This document shows, piece by piece, positions 4,257 through 7,228 of a stretch of DNA of 7,228 nucleotides; position 1 is the stretch's first letter, and the number at the start of each line of letters is the position of its first letter. Origin of the DNA: Phycisphaerae bacterium (GTDB taxonomy: Bacteria; Planctomycetota; Phycisphaerae; UBA1845; UTPLA1). The DNA is taken from contig JAFGQA010000278.1 of the NCBI GenBank assembly GCA_016935885.1, forward strand, positions 1 to 7,228. The letters run 5' to 3'. The notes under the pieces are model-generated. The model worked only from the letters and a program-made list of their open reading frames with translations. It searched no databases and had not been told where the DNA came from. The translations under genes were made by a program, and so were the position numbers.

Positions 4257-6809
4257 CTACTCGCGTGTGGCGCTGATGAGCAGGACGTCGTCGATCGGCG
4301 TTTCTCCGTCTAAGGGCACCGCCGCGATGGCGTCCACAACGTCCATGCCCTCGATGACCGTGGCAAAGACCGTGAATCCGCCGTTCTGCGTGTCCAGGTT
4401 TGCCGAGTTGTCGCCTAAGTTGACGAAGAACTGCGAGGTGGCCGAGTTTGGATCGCCGCCGAGCTTGGCCATGGCCACCGTGCCACGGACGTTGCTTCGG
4501 TTCGGGCTGAACTCATTGGCGATGGGGTCGCGCAAGCCGTCGGGCTTCTCCATGCCTGGCAGAAAACCGCCGCCCTGCACGATGAAGCCTGGCACGACCC
4601 GATGGAAGATCGTGCCATCGTAGAAGCCGTCCTCAACGTATTGCATGAAGTTCGCCGTGGTGATCGGGGCATCGTCGACCAACTCGAACAGGACGTCCCC
4701 GAGGCTGGTGGTGAGCCGCACCAGGTTGGGCGTGATGACGGTGAAGCCGCCCGCCAGTCGCCCGGAGGCCCCGCCCGGATTGGTCACCACGACATCGTAG
4801 TCTCCGGCCTCCGCGCCAGCTAGGTTGAGCGCCAGCCGGATGGTGGTATCGCTCTCGACGGTCACTGAGGTAGCACCGATGGTCGTGCCGTCACGTTCCA
4901 ACTGCACCGTCGCGCCTTTCTCGAAGTTCTCGCCGTCGATCTCAACGTCGGAGACCATCGTGTCCATCTCGCTGACGTTGGGCGAGACCGACGCAACGAC
5001 CGGCGCGTCTTCGGCGACCTCCACGACCTCGAAGCCGTCCGATAACCGGCCCGTCTTCCCGTCCGGGTTGGTGACGACGACGTCGTAAGCTCCAAGTTCG
5101 GCGCCGGTGAGGTTGAGTGTCAGGCGAATCGTCGTATCGCTCTCGACGGTCACCGAGGTGGCGTCGATGGTCGCGCCGTCGCGTTCCAATTGCACCGTCG
5201 CGCCGTTCTCGAAGTTCTCGCCATCGATCGCAACGTCGGAGACCGTCGCGTCCCGCTCGCCGGTGCTCGGCGTGATCGACTGGATGATCGGATCTGGCAC
5301 GGTTTCCTCCACCACCTCGAAGCCATTCGGCAACTCAGCGATCTTCCCATCTGGGTTGGTGACCACGACGTCGTAGGTCCCCAGCTCGGCGCCGGTAAGG
5401 TCGAGCGTCAGGCGGATGGCCGTATCACCGTCGACGGTCACCGAGGTGGCGTCGATCATAGTGCCGTTGCGTTTCAATTGCACCTTCGCGCCGATCTCGA
5501 AGTTTTCCCCGTCGATCGCCACGTCGGAAACGGTCGTGTCCTGCTCGCCGCTGGCGGGCGAAATCGACCGGACGAATGGTTCGCCCTCGGTCACCTGGAC
5601 GACCTCGAAGCCGTTCAGCAACTGGGCGGTCTTCCCGTTTGGGTTGGTCACGACGACATGGTACGAGCCAGACGCCGCCCCGCTCAGATCGAGCGTCATG
5701 CGAATCGTCGTATCGCCTTCGACGATCACCGAGGTGGCATCAAGGCCGGCGCCGTCTCGCTCCAGCCGCACGGTCGCGCCGCCCGCGAAGTTCTCGCCAT
5801 CGATGACGACGTCCGAGAGGGTCGTATCCGCCTCGCCACGGTTGGGCGTGATCGACCGGACGAATGGCTCGGTCCCACGGACGTCCACGACCTGCGTCGT
5901 CGAGGCAGCCGCCCCGGTCTCGTCGGTGACCGTGAGGACCACGGCGTAATTGTCCGGAACCGCGTAGGTGTGCGTCACGACGCGACCGGTGGCCGTGACG
6001 GAGTCGTCACCGAAGTCCCAACGATACTCGGTGATCGCCCCTTCGGCGTCGGAACTGCCGGAGGCGTCGAACGTGAACGTCAGCGCGTCGGTTAGATCCT
6101 GGGTGTACGTGAAGCTCGGTGCGGGACGCGTGTTGGCGATAATGGTCCTCGTCTTGGAGGCTTGGCCGCCACGGTCGTCGACGACGACCAGTCGCACGAC
6201 GAACCGCCCGGCCCGGGCAAACGCGTGCTCGACGATCTCGCCATGATCGTGCGAACCGTCGCCGAAGTCCCACAGGAAGGATGCGATGGATCCGTCTGGG
6301 TCTGTGCTGCGGGAGGCGACGAACCGCCTGCCGAGTGCCATGGGCTGGCCGTTCGCATCCAGCATTTCCTCAGCCACGAAGGCCGCGACGGGCGGCACGT
6401 TGGGCGCGACCACGTCAACCGGCAGGGTCCCCGTTGCGATGAACTCGGAGCGACCGGTGGCGATGTCCGGAGCGGTGAACAGGTGAACGGACACGTTGAA
6501 GGTGCCGATTCGTTGATAGTCGTGCGTGACCGACTGACCCGTGAAGACGAGCATGTCCGTTGCCGTAGCCCCGTCACCAAACTCCCAGGCAATGCGGTGT
6601 GCCTCCGGGTAGTCGCGCAAGTCCACGGTGAATGTCCGCTGCAATGAGCCTTCGTCGGGATTGGTCGGAATAATGGCCGGTGGCGTGCGATCGAATCCCG
6701 GGATGTCCGAGAGCTGGAAGCAGCCCTCGCCGGTCATGCCGAGCGATACGAACAACCCGCCGACGATGCAGAGAATCGTGGGAGTCATACCCTTCATCGC
6801 GTTCATCAT
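4257..6809 (-). CDS. Exported cyclophilin-type peptidyl-prolyl isomerase with PKD and IPT/TIG domains
   Basis: A large secreted or surface protein with a C-terminal prolyl cis-trans isomerase. Residues count from the first ATG (6866, 869 aa); subtract 19 for the start chosen here. ATG 6809 (850 aa) is preferred because AAAGGGG lies eight bases upstream and it puts the signal peptide (TPTILCIVGGLFVSLGM, 28-44) near the N-terminus. TGEGC at 45-49 is a poor lipobox, so lipidation is uncertain. Three PKD domains follow, with WEFGDG (94-99), WDFGDG (199-204) and WDFGDD (283-288). Four IPT/TIG-like repeats start at 333, 429, 525 and 621. The cyclophilin domain (713-869) keeps FHRVVPGFIVQGGG (754-767) with Arg756, Phe761 and Gln764, and SQFF (811-814). 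The positions of human CypA Trp121 and His126 are substituted, as is usual in bacterial forms. Isomerase activity is likely. The PKD/IPT part probably mediates binding or spacing at the cell surface. Confidence 0.93.
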   Translation of the reverse strand: MMNAMKGMTPTILCIVGGLFVSLGMTGEGCFQLSDIPGFDRTPPAIIPTNPDEGSLQRTFTVDLRDYPEAHRIAWEFGDGATATDMLVFTGQSVTHDYQRIGTFNVSVHLFTAPDIATGRSEFIATGTLPVDVVAPNVPPVAAFVAEEMLDANGQPMALGRRFVASRSTDPDGSIASFLWDFGDGSHDHGEIVEHAFARAGRFVVRLVVVDDRGGQASKTRTIIANTRPAPSFTYTQDLTDALTFTFDASGSSDAEGAITEYRWDFGDDSVTATGRVVTHTYAVPDNYAVVLTVTDETGAAASTTQVVDVRGTEPFVRSITPNRGEADTTLSDVVIDGENFAGGATVRLERDGAGLDATSVIVEGDTTIRMTLDLSGAASGSYHVVVTNPNGKTAQLLNGFEVVQVTEGEPFVRSISPASGEQDTTVSDVAIDGENFEIGAKVQLKRNGTMIDATSVTVDGDTAIRLTLDLTGAELGTYDVVVTNPDGKIAELPNGFEVVEETVPDPIIQSITPSTGERDATVSDVAIDGENFENGATVQLERDGATIDATSVTVESDTTIRLTLNLTGAELGAYDVVVTNPDGKTGRLSDGFEVVEVAEDAPVVASVSPNVSEMDTMVSDVEIDGENFEKGATVQLERDGTTIGATSVTVESDTTIRLALNLAGAEAGDYDVVVTNPGGASGRLAGGFTVITPNLVRLTTSLGDVLFELVDDAPITTANFMQYVEDGFYDGTIFHRVVPGFIVQGGGFLPGMEKPDGLRDPIANEFSPNRSNVRGTVAMAKLGGDPNSATSQFFVNLGDNSANLDTQNGGFTVFATVIEGMDVVDAIAAVPLDGETPIDDVLLISATRE
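4737..5870 (-). repeat. Four tandem 288-bp in-frame repeats encoding IPT/TIG domains
   Basis: Within the isomerase gene, four units run 5870-5583, 5582-5295, 5294-5007 and 5006-4737. The first three are exactly 288 bases (96 codons) long. Shared blocks include SDVAIDGENF, GATVQLERDG, DATSVTVESDTTIRL and YDVVVTNPDGK. Units 3 and 4 are the most alike by eye. The exact period and high similarity point to fairly recent in-frame duplication, so copy number may vary between strains. Confidence 0.9.
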
Positions 6810-6955
6810 GGAGAATGCCCCTTTCGCGATTGCGACGCCCCTCCTTTGCGAGAATGTGGCCCCCATTGCCCCCGCTCACACAGGGCGTTTCCTTATCGAT
6901 TCTATGCCCTGGACAAAGGGAAGACCACGCCAAGTTGGTGGAGAGACCGAGGAGT

Positions 6956-6985
6956 GTTCTCGCTCGAGATGAGTTCTCGCTCGAG
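6956..6985. repeat. Tandem 13-base direct repeat, possible operator
   Basis: GTTCTCGCTCGAG occurs perfectly at 6956-6968 and 6973-6985, a 17-base period with a four-base spacer. Each copy contains the palindrome CTCGAG. It lies about 150 bases upstream of the isomerase start codon, where a regulator could bind, but no function is shown by the sequence alone. Confidence 0.5.
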
Positions 6986-7059
6986 GACCGGTGCCTTGGG
7001 GCCCCGTCCCGGGGCGACCCAGAGCGAAGACCCATAAGAAGCTTCTTCAGGACCCTATC

Positions 7060-7092
7060 TGGCACCATGTGGCACCGGCGCCAAAGCCGGTG
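7060..7092 (-). repeat. Dispersed hairpin repeat, copy 2 (inverted)
   Basis: Exact reverse complement of 4064-4088 over 25 bases (7068-7092), with the extra TGGCA at 7060-7064 matching the second TGCCA of copy 1 at almost the same distance. It can fold into the same CACCGGC/GCCGGTG hairpin. The two copies flank the isomerase gene in opposite orientation, about 3 kb apart. Confidence 0.65.
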
Positions 7093-7120
7093 AATGGGAG
7101 GACTCACTGGGCATTCTCTC

Positions 7121-7147
7121 GCCTGTCTCCACAGGCCAGAGGCCTGT
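7121..7147. repeat. Two overlapping, mutually exclusive hairpins
   Basis: GCCTGT (7121-7126) can pair with ACAGGC (7131-7136) across loop CTCC. ACAGGCC (7131-7137) can instead pair with GGCCTGT (7141-7147) across loop AGA. The middle block is shared, so only one hairpin can form at a time. It resembles the other short hairpin repeats in this window and may belong to a dispersed family. Confidence 0.5.
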
Positions 7148-7228
7148 GCCTGGACTTTGGCACTTTGGGGTCTTGATGGGGTGTCGGCTCAGGCTGACGA
7201 CCTACCGGTGGTAACGATTCCGTCTTGA

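Larger units (their letters stand above)
6867..7228. other. Non-coding region upstream of the isomerase gene, with repeats and hairpins
   Basis: About 360 bases to the window end contain no ORF I can support. Contents are a tandem 13-base repeat (6956-6985), a hairpin GCCCCG-TCC-CGGGGC (7001-7015), the 12-base perfect palindrome AAGAAGCTTCTT (7036-7047), hairpin-repeat copy 2 (7060-7092), overlapping hairpins at 7121-7147, and a weak stem GTCGGC/GCTGAC (7183-7198). TAGAAT on the minus strand at 6904-6899 could be a -10 box for the isomerase gene, but no acceptable -35 box sits at 16-18 bases, so I do not call a promoter. Confidence 0.5.

Noticed and set aside
4737..5870. Regularly spaced repeats as a CRISPR array
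   Set aside because: The period is 288 bases, the units are in-frame protein domains, and there are no short repeats with unique spacers.
5190..6095. 301-codon plus-strand ORF opposite the isomerase gene
   Set aside because: It mirrors the tandem IPT repeats on the other strand, so its own repetitiveness is a by-product. It has no signal peptide or recognisable fold.
6899..6933. Sigma-70 promoter for the isomerase gene (TTGGCG with TAGAAT on the minus strand)
   Set aside because: The spacing is 23 bases, too long, and no better -35 box lies at 16-18 bases.
4064..7092. Complete transposon bounded by the 25-base inverted repeats
   Set aside because: There is no transposase inside, no visible target-site duplication, and each repeat is a hairpin of the kind found in dispersed extragenic families. 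Kept only as a finding to test.

Overview
This 7.2 kb window looks like ordinary chromosome from a GC-rich bacterium, most likely a member of the Planctomycetota. That placement is an inference. It rests on a small membrane protein resembling the planctomycete family DUF6677, a DUF1573-type lipoprotein, a large secreted protein built of PKD and IPT/TIG domains, a tRNA gene with no encoded CCA end, and short hairpin repeats scattered between genes. No phage, plasmid, transposase, CRISPR or rRNA signal was found.

Layout from left to right. Bases 1-153 are non-coding and full of nested palindromes. ribF (riboflavin kinase/FAD synthetase) lies on the minus strand at about 154-1092, probably with a TTG start. 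Upstream of it, about 1123-1572 is mostly non-coding and holds one doubtful 89-codon ORF. A tRNA-Glu(CTC) gene on the minus strand (1632-1704) has a clear intrinsic terminator (1577-1622) and a plausible promoter (1763-1791). A plus-strand promoter at 1925-1953 precedes a probable three-gene operon: a DUF6677-like membrane protein, a 77-residue membrane protein that starts one base after the first gene's stop, and a 397-residue DUF1573 lipoprotein. The operon converges on a large minus-strand gene (4257-6809) for a secreted cyclophilin-type peptidyl-prolyl isomerase. That protein carries three PKD domains and four IPT/TIG domains with an exact 96-residue period. The two genes are separated by a structured 251-base gap. 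The last 360 bases, upstream of the isomerase gene, contain no convincing gene but hold a tandem 13-base repeat and several hairpins.

How the genes relate. ribF supplies FMN and FAD in the cytoplasm and tRNA-Glu serves translation; both are housekeeping. The plus-strand operon and the isomerase gene both encode envelope or exported proteins, and the Ig-like folds (DUF1573, PKD, IPT) suggest protein-protein or surface roles outside the cytoplasm. Nothing in the sequence ties them to one pathway.

The most unusual content is not coding. It comprises the nested palindrome at 1-124, a hairpin-forming repeat present as two inverted copies on either side of the isomerase gene, and the structured stretches at 4010-4125 and 6956-7198. 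I see no clear case for a new multi-gene system in this window.
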